From a virus: 24,222 bases of DNA. Made by a program: the position numbers and the translations under genes. The DNA lies in the IMG/VR virus record IMGVR_UViG_3300006736_000091, positions 1 through 24,222 of that record, one strand, 5' to 3'. Numbering within the stretch: position 1 is the first letter of the stretch; every line of letters starts with the position of its first letter. Under the pieces are notes generated by a model. The model searched no databases and had not been told where the DNA came from. It saw only the letters and a program-made list of their open reading frames with translations. Positions 1 to 6,688 of the stretch are shown in pieces.

Positions 1-1
1 G

Positions 2-49
2 GCTTTTGTGAATTTCTGCGAAATTGAGATTCGGGGATCGCGCGGTTAA
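2..49 (+). CDS. possible 3' end of an upstream gene (partial)
   Basis: One frame is open from the left edge to a TAA at 47-49 and would encode about 15 residues ending in RGSRG. Nothing in it identifies a family. It may be the tail of a gene lying outside the window, or chance. Bases 50-87 show only the ribosome-binding region of the next gene. Confidence 0.2.
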   Translation, partial: AFVNFCEIEIRGSRG

Positions 50-87
50 GAAGATACATCTAAAAATATGTTGAAAAAGGTGAAAAC

Positions 88-351
88 ATGGATGAACGTG
101 TGGAATATTTCTTCTCACTCCTTGATTTGAATATGGTATCAGGCTTATCGCCGATGCATGCATTTGCAGATGCCCTTGAACATTATCATGATGTATTCTA
201 TGGAAATGATAATATTCCGGAAACCGGAGAAATAGAACCAGGACCAGAAAAACCAGGCAAAAGCTACCTGGGCGATGATTGGACATACGATCCGGAAACC
301 AGGATACATTCAAAAAGGATTTCGGCAGAAGTGGTGATCCGAACTCTATGA
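88..351 (+). CDS. small acidic hypothetical protein upstream of terminase
   Basis: This is an 87-residue protein of no family I recognise. The first ~45 residues look helical (HAFADALEHYHDVFY). The middle is rich in Pro, Glu and Gly, and there is no signal peptide or membrane segment. The ATG at 88 has an AAGGTGA-type ribosome-binding site six bases upstream. The stop overlaps the start of the terS fragment as ATGA (348-351). The complete terS copy is joined to its own upstream gene (PAPS reductase) by the same kind of overlap. That suggests this gene was once the normal upstream neighbour of a terS gene in one parent phage. Its role is unknown. Confidence 0.6.
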   Translation: MDERVEYFFSLLDLNMVSGLSPMHAFADALEHYHDVFYGNDNIPETGEIEPGPEKPGKSYLGDDWTYDPETRIHSKRISAEVVIRTL

Positions 352-404
352 GGGGCCGCAAGCCAAAACCAACAGCCTTGAAAGCACTGGCCGGGAACCC
401 GGGA
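348..404 (+). repeat. 57-bp direct repeat, copy 1 (5' end of terS)
   Basis: This stretch is identical base for base to 2126-2182. It begins exactly at the ATG and covers the first 19 codons of a terminase small subunit gene. The base before the ATG differs (T here, A in copy 2), and identity collapses immediately after the repeat. The two copies lie 1,778 bp apart and bracket the methyltransferase remnant, the ParB-like gene and the PAPS-reductase-like gene. Confidence 0.95.
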
Positions 405-473
405 TGCCGGCCACTGAATGACCGGGAACCGAAGATGGAAATAGCAGCACCACCGCGGCCGGATCCACCATGA
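348..473 (+). pseudogene. 5' fragment of terminase small subunit (truncated duplicate)
   Basis: This ORF encodes 41 residues. The first 19 are identical to the N-terminus of the complete small terminase starting at 2126. Of the next 20, ten are identical (shared R, LND, EP, E, PP, P positions), so it is a related but different terS allele and not a fresh copy. The frame ends at a TGA (471-473), where the DNA has already changed into the end of a methyltransferase gene in another frame. The DNA-binding core and the rest of the ~170-residue family are missing, so it cannot act as a terminase. A 41-residue peptide could still be made, because the ATG overlaps the stop of the gene at 88. Confidence 0.85.
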
Positions 474-592
474 TCGGATGCGAAAAAACAGGGAGGAAAT
501 GTCGAGGGATAGAACTCGATCCCCATTATTGCGATGTTGCAGTAAATCGGTGGGAACGATACACCGGATTAAAAGGAATAATCGAGAAATGA
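461..592 (+). pseudogene. C-terminal remnant of a DNA methyltransferase
   Basis: The frame through 461-592 reads GSTMIGCEKTGRKCRGIELD and continues PHYCDVAVNRWERYTG to a TGA at 590-592. This matches the conserved end of N4/N6-type DNA methyltransferases of phages and restriction systems. There, a Gly-Ser/Thr loop after the DPF motif is followed by the SAM-pocket segment with GIELDPxYCDV and the terminal RWExxTG. Everything upstream, including the catalytic (D/N/S)PP(Y/F) motif, is absent and replaced by terS sequence, so the enzyme is dead. The stop overlaps the ParB-like start as ATGA (589-592), so the intact ancestor probably sat directly upstream of that gene in one operon. Confidence 0.75.
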
Positions 593-1257
593 TTATTGAA
601 GAAATAAAGATAACTGAATTGAAACCAGCCGAATACAACCCGCGAAAGATAACAGCGGAAGATCTTGAAAAACTGGTGAAAGGTATCACAGAATTCGGCC
701 TGGTCCAATCGATAGTTATCAATAAAGACAATACTATCATCGGCGGCCATCAGAGAGTTCAGGCGGCAAAAATTGCCGGCCTGGAAAAGGTACCATGTTT
801 CAGGGTAGATTTGACCAAAGATAAAGAAAAAGCGCTGAATATCGCACTGAACAAGATCAGCGGCCAATGGGACCAGTTTATGCTTGACGGATTATTGATA
901 AACATCGAAGCCAGGGACTTGACAGGCTTCGATGATAACGAAATTCAAAAATCATTGGATCGGTGCGACAGTAACGAATTGAAAAACAAGATCCTGACCG
1001 AAGAAGAATACCAGCAATCAATAAACCTGGGAGAAAAGATAATCGGCCAGGTGAAAAAACGGGTAAACGAAATCACAAAAAACCATCCGGCCGAACTGAA
1101 CAAAGCATTGATGGTAATAATCAACAAAGGCGGCGGCAGCGAATTGATATTCCTGGTAGATCCGAACCTGAAAGATATCGTCAGTGAGCTGAAACGGTAT
1201 GCTGAATCTGGGATAACGTCACCGCTGGAAAGGATGTCAGAATCCATTTGGAAATAA
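589..1257 (+). CDS. ParB/sulfiredoxin-fold domain protein
   Basis: This is a 222-residue protein. Its N-terminal ~90 residues are a ParB/sulfiredoxin-fold domain: YNPRK at 16-20, then a helix (LEKLVKGITEFGLVQ), then the signature GGHQRVQAAK at 52-61, which corresponds to the nucleotide/phosphate-binding GGHxRxxAA motif. The C-terminal half (~110-222) is charged and helical, and I do not recognise it. The reading frame extends back to an ATG at 478, but that stretch is the methyltransferase remnant read in the wrong frame. The ATG at 589 has AAAAGGA upstream and overlaps the remnant stop, so I chose it. The 3' end overlaps the PAPS-reductase-like gene by 10 bp. Pairing with that family resembles IbrB/IbrA of E. 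coli and similar phage pairs. Nucleotide hydrolysis, DNA binding and regulation are all possible and unproven. Confidence 0.85.
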   Translation: MIIEEIKITELKPAEYNPRKITAEDLEKLVKGITEFGLVQSIVINKDNTIIGGHQRVQAAKIAGLEKVPCFRVDLTKDKEKALNIALNKISGQWDQFMLDGLLINIEARDLTGFDDNEIQKSLDRCDSNELKNKILTEEEYQQSINLGEKIIGQVKKRVNEITKNHPAELNKALMVIINKGGGSELIFLVDPNLKDIVSELKRYAESGITSPLERMSESIWK

Positions 1258-2129
1258 CGATCAATCTTATAAACGACACACTGGCCAATTATGAAAAACC
1301 GGTTATATCTTTTTCAGGCGGCACGGATTCGATGGTGTTGCTTGATATTATATACAAAAAAACAACACACCGGCCGGAAGTGGTATTTGTTGATTCTCAG
1401 ATGGAATACAGCAGCACTATTAAATTTGTAAAAAAGGTCTGCGGTGAATATAGCGCACCTTTACATATAACTAAAGCTAAACGGACACCTGTTGAACAAT
1501 GGGCGAAACAGGGCTGGCCGCTGTTGGGGAAACTGGCCGCCAGGAAATGGATGCAACGCCACCGGGGCCATGGGTACGGTATAAAACTGGATGTGTCGAG
1601 CTGTTGCCGAAACATGAAGATATCACCAGGCCGGAAGAAAACAAAGGCTATCGGCGGGGATCTGCAAATAACCGGCCAGCGCGGCGGGATGGATGATCAG
1701 CTCCGAGGACTGCGGGCCATCAAAGACGGATCAGTCAAATACTTGAAAACCGACAAGATGACGATATTCAACCCGCTGCTGGGCTGGACTGACCTAATGG
1801 TTCGAAGATACACAAAATCAAATAATCTTCCGGTACATCCCAGGAAGAAAATGGGCGCCATAACTATCGGGTGTCTATATTGCGGCGGCGGCGCACAATT
1901 CACAAACTCAGGATATAGAATACTGAGAATCAATGCGCCGGACCTGTTTCGAAAATATATAGTTGATTACAAAGCCGGGGAGGCTGTTTTATGTGTCAAG
2001 TATAATAGACCTTTACATTTAATTCAGGCTACGGTTGACAGCCTGGGCGGTCTGGCCAGGCTATTTGATACAAGACCGTGGATATTTGATTTCCTGGAAA
2101 TGCCACCGAGAAGAGGATATGATAAATGA
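1248..2129 (+). CDS. PAPS/APS reductase-like PP-loop protein (DndC/IbrA-like superfamily)
   Basis: This 293-residue protein belongs to the adenosine-nucleotide alpha-hydrolase (PP-loop) fold. The PP-loop SFSGGTDS is at residues 21-28. A Cys pair (C119, C120, followed by RNMK) and a later GCLYC (C209, C212) give the CC...CxxC pattern that binds a [4Fe-4S] cluster in APS reductases and DndC-type proteins. The cluster and the ATP site therefore both look intact. The likely start is a TTG at 1248 with GGAAAGGA upstream. No ATG lies in frame near the N-terminus, and the start overlaps the ParB-like gene. The stop overlaps terS as ATGA, so both cassette genes are translated just ahead of the terminase. 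The reaction is unknown: sulfur transfer to DNA or RNA, or a regulatory role as for IbrA, are options. A plain sulfate-assimilation role seems less likely in this setting. Confidence 0.88.
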   Translation: MEITINLINDTLANYEKPVISFSGGTDSMVLLDIIYKKTTHRPEVVFVDSQMEYSSTIKFVKKVCGEYSAPLHITKAKRTPVEQWAKQGWPLLGKLAARKWMQRHRGHGYGIKLDVSSCCRNMKISPGRKKTKAIGGDLQITGQRGGMDDQLRGLRAIKDGSVKYLKTDKMTIFNPLLGWTDLMVRRYTKSNNLPVHPRKKMGAITIGCLYCGGGAQFTNSGYRILRINAPDLFRKYIVDYKAGEAVLCVKYNRPLHLIQATVDSLGGLARLFDTRPWIFDFLEMPPRRGYDK

Positions 2130-2182
2130 GGGGCCGCAAGCCAAAACCAACAGCCTTGAAAGCACTGGCCGGGAACCCGGGA
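2126..2182 (+). repeat. 57-bp direct repeat, copy 2 (5' end of terS)
   Basis: This is the second perfect copy of 348-404, forming codons 1-19 of the intact small terminase gene. It is in direct orientation and could support homologous deletion of the intervening cassette. That loss would leave a single terS joined to the gene at 88. Confidence 0.95.
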
Positions 2183-2635
2183 CAAAGACGGCTAAACGAC
2201 CAGGAACCGGAAATAGAAGTAAAACAACCACCATGCCCAAATGACCTGAGCGAAGATGCACGGGCGATCTGGGATCAAACAGCGCCGATTCTAATTTCGA
2301 TGAAGGTATTGACGGAGGCCGATTGGGCGAACCTAGCCATCTTCTCAATTGCCATGGCCAGGCTGCTGAACGCCGATAAGATGAACAGAAAACTTGCTCG
2401 AGCGGTGAACATAACGCTTGCGGATGGAACATCTGAAGATGTTGTTTTCGAGGGAGTAATACGAACAAAGAACGGGAACCTCCAGGTATCACCATTTGAT
2501 TCGATGTTACGTGCTTATATGCAAATAGTGAACCGGGTGGCCGGCGATCTGGGTATGTCACCATCAATGCGGAGCAGACTTAGAACGGGATTCGTTAATG
2601 GCAAAGAAACCGAAAAAGACAAATTCTTCAAATAA
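2126..2635 (+). CDS. terS: terminase small subunit (P27-like family)
   Basis: This 169-residue protein is the DNA-recognition part of the packaging motor, and it hands concatemeric phage DNA to TerL. The N-terminus (RGRKPKPTALKALAGNPG) is the hallmark of P27-type small terminases. It is followed by a Pro-rich linker and helices around AIWDQTAPIL and LTEADWANLAIFSIAMARLL. The C-terminal segment (SMLRAYMQIVNRVAGDLGMSPSMRSRLR) matches the usual family ending. The length is normal. The ATG overlaps the PAPS-reductase-like stop and is preceded by AGAGGA. The 3' end overlaps terL by 38 bp. Its first 57 bp are duplicated upstream in a truncated copy. Confidence 0.93.
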   Translation: MRGRKPKPTALKALAGNPGQRRLNDQEPEIEVKQPPCPNDLSEDARAIWDQTAPILISMKVLTEADWANLAIFSIAMARLLNADKMNRKLARAVNITLADGTSEDVVFEGVIRTKNGNLQVSPFDSMLRAYMQIVNRVAGDLGMSPSMRSRLRTGFVNGKETEKDKFFK

Positions 2636-4193
2636 AGAATTCTATTATGATAAGCCGGCTGCACAAAAGGCAATAGCCTTTTTCCCAACGTTCCTAACAC
2701 ACATGAAAGGGAAACTGGCAAACAAACCATTTCACCTGTTGCCTTGGCAGGCCGATGAAATCATAAAACCGCTATTCGGCTGGAAACGCCGGGAAGATGA
2801 TTCACGGAAGTACCGCACCTGTTATGTGGAGATCCCCAGAAAAAACGGGAAATCTACACTGGCCGCCGGTGTTGCTCTTTATATGTTGTTCTGCGATAAG
2901 GAACCTGGTGCAGAAATATATTCATGCGCCGCCAGCCGGGACCAGGCATCGATCATCTTCAAAATAGCGAAATGGATGGTTGACCATTCGCCGGAGTTAA
3001 GATCAAGGTGCGAAGTATTCCAGAAAGCCATCATTATTCCTGAAACCGGCAGCGTATACAAAGCTATCAGCTCGGACGCTTTCAGCAAACACGGAGAAAA
3101 TGCGCACGGAATCATATTCGACGAGCTCCACGTTCAGCCAAATCGTGAGCTTTGGGACGTCATGACAACATCCGTCGGATCCAGGGTGCAACCAATAACG
3201 CTGGCCCTGACTACCGCCGGATATGATAAGACATCATTATGCTGGGAACAACACGAACACGCCAGGCAGATCATCGAAGGCCGGATCGCAGATCCGGAAT
3301 TCCTGCCGGTAATCTATGGTATGGCGCCGGAAGAAAAATGGAGATCAAAACGGACCTGGCGCCGGGTGAATCCTTCACTTGGAAAAACAGTACCGATGCG
3401 GTTTCTGGAATCGGAATACAGGAAAGCGAAACAGATGCCGGCGTATCAGAACACCTTCAGGCGCCTGTACCTGAACGAATGGACATCACAGGAAAGCCGG
3501 TGGCTCGATATGGAAAAATGGGATGCTTGCGGCCGGCGGTTCCTGCTGAAAAAACTACTCGGCCGAATTTGCTATGGCGGTCTGGACATAGCCAGCACTA
3601 TTGATATAGGGGCTTTTGTACTGGTCTTCCCCATGGATGATGGATGCTTTAACGTAATAGCCAAATTCTGGATACCAGGTGAAGGTGTTGTAGCAAAAGA
3701 AAAACGGGATCGGGTACCGTACAGAAAATGGATAAAACAAGGATATCTGACCGCGACACCGGGCGATGCGATAGATTATGAAGCTATCAGCGAAGAAATT
3801 CATGATCTGGAAGAAATATACAATATCAAAGAAATCGGGTTTGACCGGTGGGGCGCGATCCAGTTGGCCCAGGAGCTACAGGCCGATGGGTTCACCATGG
3901 TACCGATAACACAGAAGTTTTCAGGTATGTCGGCACCGATGAAAGAAGTAGGCTCGAAGATTATTTCCGGCCATCTGAGACACCGGAAAAACCCAATACT
4001 CGATTGGATGGCAGATAATTTGCAAGCGAAACAGAATTCTGACGGAGATCTGCAGCCGGACAAGAAGAAATCTAGGATGAAAATAGATGGTATGGTGGCC
4101 ATGATCATGGCCATGGATCGCGCCATAAGAAATATCGGCACCGATGAGGAAGAAGAATCAACTTATGAAACGGGCGGTGTATTTTTCGTATGA
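2598..4193 (+). CDS. terL: terminase large subunit (ATPase/nuclease packaging motor)
   Basis: This 531-residue protein is the ATP-driven DNA translocase and headful/cos nuclease that docks on the portal. Visible motifs in order are LLPWQ near 47-51, Walker A RKNGKST at 81-87, Walker B IIFDE at 172-176, and the coupling motif TTAGYD at 205-210. The C-terminal RNase H-like nuclease has candidate metal ligands D330 (GGLDIA), D416 (IGFDRW) and D497 (KIDGMVA). The length fits the HK97/YmfN-type terminases. The start at 2598 keeps the typical N-terminal helix before LLPWQ. The stop overlaps the next small gene as ATGA. Confidence 0.96.
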   Translation: MAKKPKKTNSSNKEFYYDKPAAQKAIAFFPTFLTHMKGKLANKPFHLLPWQADEIIKPLFGWKRREDDSRKYRTCYVEIPRKNGKSTLAAGVALYMLFCDKEPGAEIYSCAASRDQASIIFKIAKWMVDHSPELRSRCEVFQKAIIIPETGSVYKAISSDAFSKHGENAHGIIFDELHVQPNRELWDVMTTSVGSRVQPITLALTTAGYDKTSLCWEQHEHARQIIEGRIADPEFLPVIYGMAPEEKWRSKRTWRRVNPSLGKTVPMRFLESEYRKAKQMPAYQNTFRRLYLNEWTSQESRWLDMEKWDACGRRFLLKKLLGRICYGGLDIASTIDIGAFVLVFPMDDGCFNVIAKFWIPGEGVVAKEKRDRVPYRKWIKQGYLTATPGDAIDYEAISEEIHDLEEIYNIKEIGFDRWGAIQLAQELQADGFTMVPITQKFSGMSAPMKEVGSKIISGHLRHRKNPILDWMADNLQAKQNSDGDLQPDKKKSRMKIDGMVAMIMAMDRAIRNIGTDEEEESTYETGGVFFV

Positions 4194-4342
4194 ATAAAAA
4201 AACTTTTGATTTCTGGGATCAACTTATTCTGACCGGCGTCGCGGTAGTAGGATATGGTCTATACTTGATCTTCATCCCTGCCTGTATCATCTGGGCCGGG
4301 CTGTTTTTAATTATCACAGGGTACATTTTTGGATCTCAATAG
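4190..4342 (+). CDS. 50-residue two-helix membrane protein
   Basis: The gene starts at an ATG overlapping the terL stop (ATGA) and ends at TAG 4340-4342. The protein starts MNKKTFDFWD. It then has two hydrophobic stretches, roughly residues 11-29 and 31-47, joined by a Pro at residue 30, which predicts a helical hairpin in the inner membrane. Tight coupling to terL suggests co-expression with packaging. I do not recognise the family. Small membrane proteins sit between terL and portal in other phages without known function. Confidence 0.65.
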   Translation: MNKKTFDFWDQLILTGVAVVGYGLYLIFIPACIIWAGLFLIITGYIFGSQ

Positions 4343-4356
4343 TACATTTTTTGTAC
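4342..4356 (+). promoter_or_regulatory. GTACA-T5-TGTAC inverted repeat, possible operator
   Basis: Perfect 5-bp arms GTACA (4342-4346) and TGTAC (4352-4356) flank five T residues. A further GTACATTTTT copy lies at 4321-4330 inside the small membrane gene, so the motif is repeated 21 bp apart. It lies just upstream of the possible -35 element at 4364. An operator is possible, and AT-rich chance is not excluded. Confidence 0.3.
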
Positions 4357-4363
4357 AAACCTG

Positions 4364-4392
4364 TTGACGTAACTCCCCCGAGGGTGTATTCT
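4364..4392 (+). promoter_or_regulatory. possible sigma70-type promoter before the portal gene
   Basis: TTGACG (4364-4369, 5/6 to consensus) is separated by 17 bp from TATTCT (4387-4392, 4/6). Transcription would start near 4399 and produce a leader for the head genes. The spacer contains the left arm of the hairpin at 4372-4429, so a regulator binding the repeat would block the promoter. Confidence 0.35.
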
Positions 4393-4429
4393 TTTATAGA
4401 ATAGTATAAAAAAGGTTCCTCGGGGGAGT
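4372..4429 (+). promoter_or_regulatory. nested inverted repeat overlapping the portal ribosome-binding site
   Basis: The arms ACTCCCCCGAGG (4372-4383) and CCTCGGGGGAGT (4418-4429) are perfectly complementary over 12 bp. Inside the loop is a second palindrome, TATTCT (4387-4392) and AGAATA (4398-4403). The right arm contains GGGGGAG, the only strong Shine-Dalgarno sequence ahead of the portal coding frame. If transcribed whole, the stem would bury it. There is no T-run after the stem, so a classical terminator is unlikely. A translational switch or a DNA operator are the better readings. Confidence 0.55.
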
Positions 4430-4435
4430 AACCAT

Positions 4436-6061
4436 ATCGGCATCTACGCTACAGCTCTGAAACGATCAACATTAGCCAATCCGAGTGAATGGCTAGTCAA
4501 TATGATCTCCGGTGGCAGTAAAACGTCCACCGGTCTTTCTGTAACATCTTCCAACGCTCTACAAGCAACCGCAGTTTGGGCATGCGTCAGGTTCATATCT
4601 GAAACGATAGCAACACTCCCCCTGTTCACCTATCGGCGGCTATCCCCCCGAGGTAAAACCAAAGCCAGAGAACACCGGTTATTTTCTCTTCTTCATGATG
4701 CTCCGAACCCGGAAATGGATGCAGTGTGCTTTAAAGGTACACTGCAAGGCCATTTATGTCTACGCGGGAACGCTTATGCACATAAAGTGTTTAACCGCGG
4801 CGGTGAATTGATAGAACTCTGGCCGCTGCGTCCGGATCGGATGGAAATCGAGCGGGTAAACGGCAGGATAGTATATTTCTATACTGTTCCCGGTACCGGT
4901 GTCAGGCATGCTCTATCACAACGGTTCATCTGGCATATAAAGGGATGGGGCTATAATGGGCTGCTTGGATATTCACCTATTTCCTTTTGCCGGGAATCCA
5001 TCGGCCTGGCCCTGGCAACGGAAAAATATGGGTCTTCATTTTTCGGTAATGGCGCCCGGCCAGGCGGATACCTGAAATATCCACAAAAACTAAGCCCAAC
5101 AGCAAAAGAAAATATCAAAGATTCGTTTGAAACTGAGCATAAGGGGCTTGATGTCGCTATGCGGATGGCGGTACTGGAAGAAGGCATGGAATGGGTCCAG
5201 GTAGGTATTTCTCCTGACGATTCCCAATTTCTGCAAACCCGTGGATTCCAGACAGAAGAAATTTCACGAATATTTAACGTAAAACCGCATAAAATCAATG
5301 ATCTATCGAAAGCTACTTTCAGTAACATTGAACAACAAAACATTGAAAGCACTATCGATACTATCCGGCCCTGGGCTGTCCGGTGGGAACTGTCAGCAAA
5401 CCAGCAACTACTTGGTAACGATCCGGAACTGTTCACAGAATTTCTGATAGATGCCCTGATGCGCGGTGATCAGGAAAGCCGGTACAAGGCATACTCCGTC
5501 GGCCGCCAGTGGGGCTGGCTATCAGCCGATGATGTCAGGGAACTGGAGAACCAGAACCCGCTACCTGATGATCAAGGTAATATATATATGGTTCCTTTGA
5601 ACATGGTTCCGGCTACTCAGATCGAAATCGTCATTGATCAGCGATCAGAAATAAGAAAACGTATGTTTGATGTATTTCGGCCCATATTCCGGCAAGCATA
5701 TGAACGAATACTTGCCCGGGAACGTGCCGATATACTCCGGGCAGCCGAAAAGAAGCAAGGTGAAGAATTAACTACGTATGTTGATAAATTCTATACAAAT
5801 CACCATTTATACATGCGAAAACAGCTAAATGCACCCATTGACACGTTCATTAGGGAATATGAGCGATCATTCAGCACAAAACGTAAAGAAATCATGTTTA
5901 TTGAACCAATAAACAGCTATGTAGCTAGTATTGCTTGTGATTTATCGGGTATTGATGATCTGGAAAGCTGTTTTGATACTAGGCAGATAAAAGAAAACAT
6001 TGAAATCAGGGTGAACGAATGGATGGAACAACTCTGGAGGGAGTTGGAAACAGATGCCTGA
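4436..6061 (+). CDS. portal protein (HK97-like), start codon non-standard or uncertain
   Basis: This is the dodecameric ring at the capsid vertex through which DNA passes. The body is a clear phage portal: ALQATAVWACVRFISETIATLPL, then the clip and stem region with RPWAVRWE. An extra ~130-residue helical C-terminal part is rich in charged residues. The first ATG is at 4502 (519 aa). The frame is coding-like further upstream, with LANPSEWLV matching the conserved NPxEWL segment that precedes the Gly-rich loop in this family. That stretch (4400-4501) has no ATG, GTG or TTG. I place the start at ATC 4436, seven bases after GGGGGAG, giving 541 residues. The ATG at 4502 has no convincing ribosome-binding site. 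The 3' end overlaps the protease gene by 8 bp. Confidence 0.93.
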   Translation: MGIYATALKRSTLANPSEWLVNMISGGSKTSTGLSVTSSNALQATAVWACVRFISETIATLPLFTYRRLSPRGKTKAREHRLFSLLHDAPNPEMDAVCFKGTLQGHLCLRGNAYAHKVFNRGGELIELWPLRPDRMEIERVNGRIVYFYTVPGTGVRHALSQRFIWHIKGWGYNGLLGYSPISFCRESIGLALATEKYGSSFFGNGARPGGYLKYPQKLSPTAKENIKDSFETEHKGLDVAMRMAVLEEGMEWVQVGISPDDSQFLQTRGFQTEEISRIFNVKPHKINDLSKATFSNIEQQNIESTIDTIRPWAVRWELSANQQLLGNDPELFTEFLIDALMRGDQESRYKAYSVGRQWGWLSADDVRELENQNPLPDDQGNIYMVPLNMVPATQIEIVIDQRSEIRKRMFDVFRPIFRQAYERILARERADILRAAEKKQGEELTTYVDKFYTNHHLYMRKQLNAPIDTFIREYERSFSTKRKEIMFIEPINSYVASIACDLSGIDDLESCFDTRQIKENIEIRVNEWMEQLWRELETDA

Positions 6062-6674
6062 AATAGAACGACGGTATATACCTTTGACGGAAATTGAAAT
6101 AAGGGCCAACGATGATGGCACCAGGACGTTGATCGGCTACGCAGCGGTATTCAACACTGACAGCCAGCCGTTATGGGGCGGCCTTATAGAACGGATCAGG
6201 CCCGGGGCATTCCGGAAAACACTGAAAGACGATACCCGGGACGTTATATGCGCCAGGGACCACAACCCGGCGATGATCCTGGGCAGGAAATCAGCAGGTA
6301 CGGTACTTCTTAAAGAAGATAAAACGGGGCTGCGATACGAATGCCCACTTCCCGGAACCAGCTATTCAAACGATCTGGAGATATCGTTAAAGCGTGGGGA
6401 TGTATTTGGATCCAGTTTCGCTTTCACACCAGAAAAAGAAGAATGGTCAGGGACGCCGGAAGAACCGCGCCGGGAAGTAATACAAGCAAGATTATTTGAT
6501 GTCGGGCCGGTGACGAACCCGGCTTATCTGGATTCTACTGCACAGGTGCGCACGCGATCCATAGAGGCCGGCATTGCCGGTTTGAAACCCGAGGAACAGG
6601 AAGAAGATGAACGGCAGGTGCCAATCTCTATCATCCTGGCTAAAAGGAAGTTGGAACTCAAAGAAAAGGAATAA
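6054..6674 (+). CDS. HK97-family prohead maturation protease
   Basis: This is a 206-residue serine protease of the U35/HK97 type. It is packaged in the prohead and cleaves the capsid delta domain. The typical order is visible: a start with a GYAAVFN strand (28-34), then IRPGAF, the catalytic His at 70 (RDHNP) and the catalytic Ser near 121 (GSSFAF, the mSFGF motif). The segment DVGPVTNPAY ahead of the tail is the usual family ending. The Glu/Lys-rich C-terminal ~45 residues are a normal extension. The start at 6054 is preceded by GGAGGGAG and lies inside the end of the portal gene. Confidence 0.94.
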   Translation: MPEIERRYIPLTEIEIRANDDGTRTLIGYAAVFNTDSQPLWGGLIERIRPGAFRKTLKDDTRDVICARDHNPAMILGRKSAGTVLLKEDKTGLRYECPLPGTSYSNDLEISLKRGDVFGSSFAFTPEKEEWSGTPEEPRREVIQARLFDVGPVTNPAYLDSTAQVRTRSIEAGIAGLKPEEQEEDERQVPISIILAKRKLELKEKE

Positions 6675-6688
6675 TGGAGGTAAATACA

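Noticed and set aside
348-473. A second working small terminase
   Set aside because: Only 41 codons remain and the oligomerisation and DNA-binding core is gone.
478-588. N-terminal extension of the ParB-like protein from an ATG at 478
   Set aside because: This DNA is the methyltransferase remnant in another frame. The extension has no ParB-family character, and the ATG at 589 has a better ribosome-binding site.
1-600. cos or pac site near terS
   Set aside because: Such sites often lie here, but nothing in the sequence marks one without a related genome of known ends.
264-740. Long minus-strand frames here and across the window (for example 3800-4141, 4951-5436, 10240-10605, 11725-12138)
   Set aside because: They lie antisense to well-identified + strand genes, show low-complexity or unlikely composition, and have no ribosome-binding sites or recognisable motifs.
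3239-3604. 121-codon + strand frame inside terL
   Set aside because: It lies fully within the terminase gene in another frame and has no family features.
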